This document shows positions 63,827-64,000 of a stretch of 64,000 bases of DNA, piece by piece (position 1 is the stretch's first letter; the number at the start of each line of letters is the position of its first letter). The notes under the pieces are model-generated. The model ran no database searches. It was not told the DNA's origin and saw only the letters and a list, made by a program, of their open reading frames with translations. Both the position numbers and the translations under genes were made by a program. Location of the stretch: contig CM044958.1 of the NCBI GenBank assembly GCA_024516035.1, positions 551,566 to 615,565 of the forward strand, read 5' to 3'. Origin of the DNA: Bactericera cockerelli (lineage: Eukaryota; Arthropoda; Insecta; Hemiptera; Triozidae).

Positions 63827-64000
63827 CTAGTTAGAAAAAATGAACAAGAAAAACTTTGGTAGTAGGTTAAAGTCCATAAAGAGCAATAGGTCTATAAACA
63901 AAAAAATGATACTGTGAGAATAATATGACAATTAAAAATAATAATATAAAAACAATTTATTGGTAAAGTTTTTGACCAAATATACCTACACAGTGAAAGA
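63827..64000. other. Upstream intron of the homeobox gene
   Basis: AT-rich. No further exon is visible before the window ends. Confidence 0.5.

Overview
This is a 64 kb piece of an animal nuclear genome, almost certainly an insect. The three host genes are broken by introns with GT/AG sites, the DNA is AT-rich, and most of the window is transposable elements and simple repeats. The mix (BEL/Pao, endonuclease-type non-LTR elements, Tc1, Helitrons, many tRNA-like SINEs, a 5S-rRNA-like SINE) would suit a large hemipteran genome such as a planthopper, but nothing read here fixes the species. A 100-base run of N at 31395-31494 marks an assembly gap.

Host genes. (1) Minus strand, about 40.85 to 34.03 kb: three internal exons of the U4/U6 snRNP splicing factor PRPF3 (Prp3), whose phases fit exactly. 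(2) Plus strand, 48.95 to 53.90 kb: the last six coding exons of MFSD6, a multi-pass transporter-family membrane protein, plus a possible alternative last exon. (3) Minus strand, 63.83 to 59.21 kb: three exons of a homeobox gene with an eh1-type repressor motif and a complete homeodomain split over two exons.

Layout. 0-23 kb: no convincing host exon. It holds SINEs, a 965 bp inverted-repeat DNA element carrying a repeated internal motif, a Helitron swollen by a GT microsatellite, large CT/GA/hexanucleotide tracts, and a 73-bp tandem array with a CRE palindrome (TGACGTCA) in nearly every unit, probably inside a second Helitron. 23-31 kb: a fragment of a non-LTR element, a Jockey-like reverse transcriptase ORF, and an intact 1166-codon non-LTR element with a restriction-like endonuclease. 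31-41 kb: PRPF3 exons with nested SINEs, a second such non-LTR element running open into a PRPF3 exon, and a TTAA-flanked MITE. 41-49 kb: a complete BEL/Pao element with identical LTRs, abutting a decayed Tc1 element. 49-54 kb: MFSD6, with an inverted duplication, a small Helitron and a MITE in one intron. 54-64 kb: quiet AT-rich DNA, then the homeobox gene, with an 886 bp near-palindromic element just beyond its last exon.

Most notable points: the end of a PRPF3 exon and its splice donor repeated five times in tandem; the homeobox C-terminus encoded by a unit that recurs just downstream; the BEL element with mismatched flanks and a truncated Tc1 neighbour, which suggests a rearrangement or misjoin between PRPF3 and MFSD6; an MFSD6 splice donor lying in repeat sequence; and the CRE-bearing Helitron-like array.
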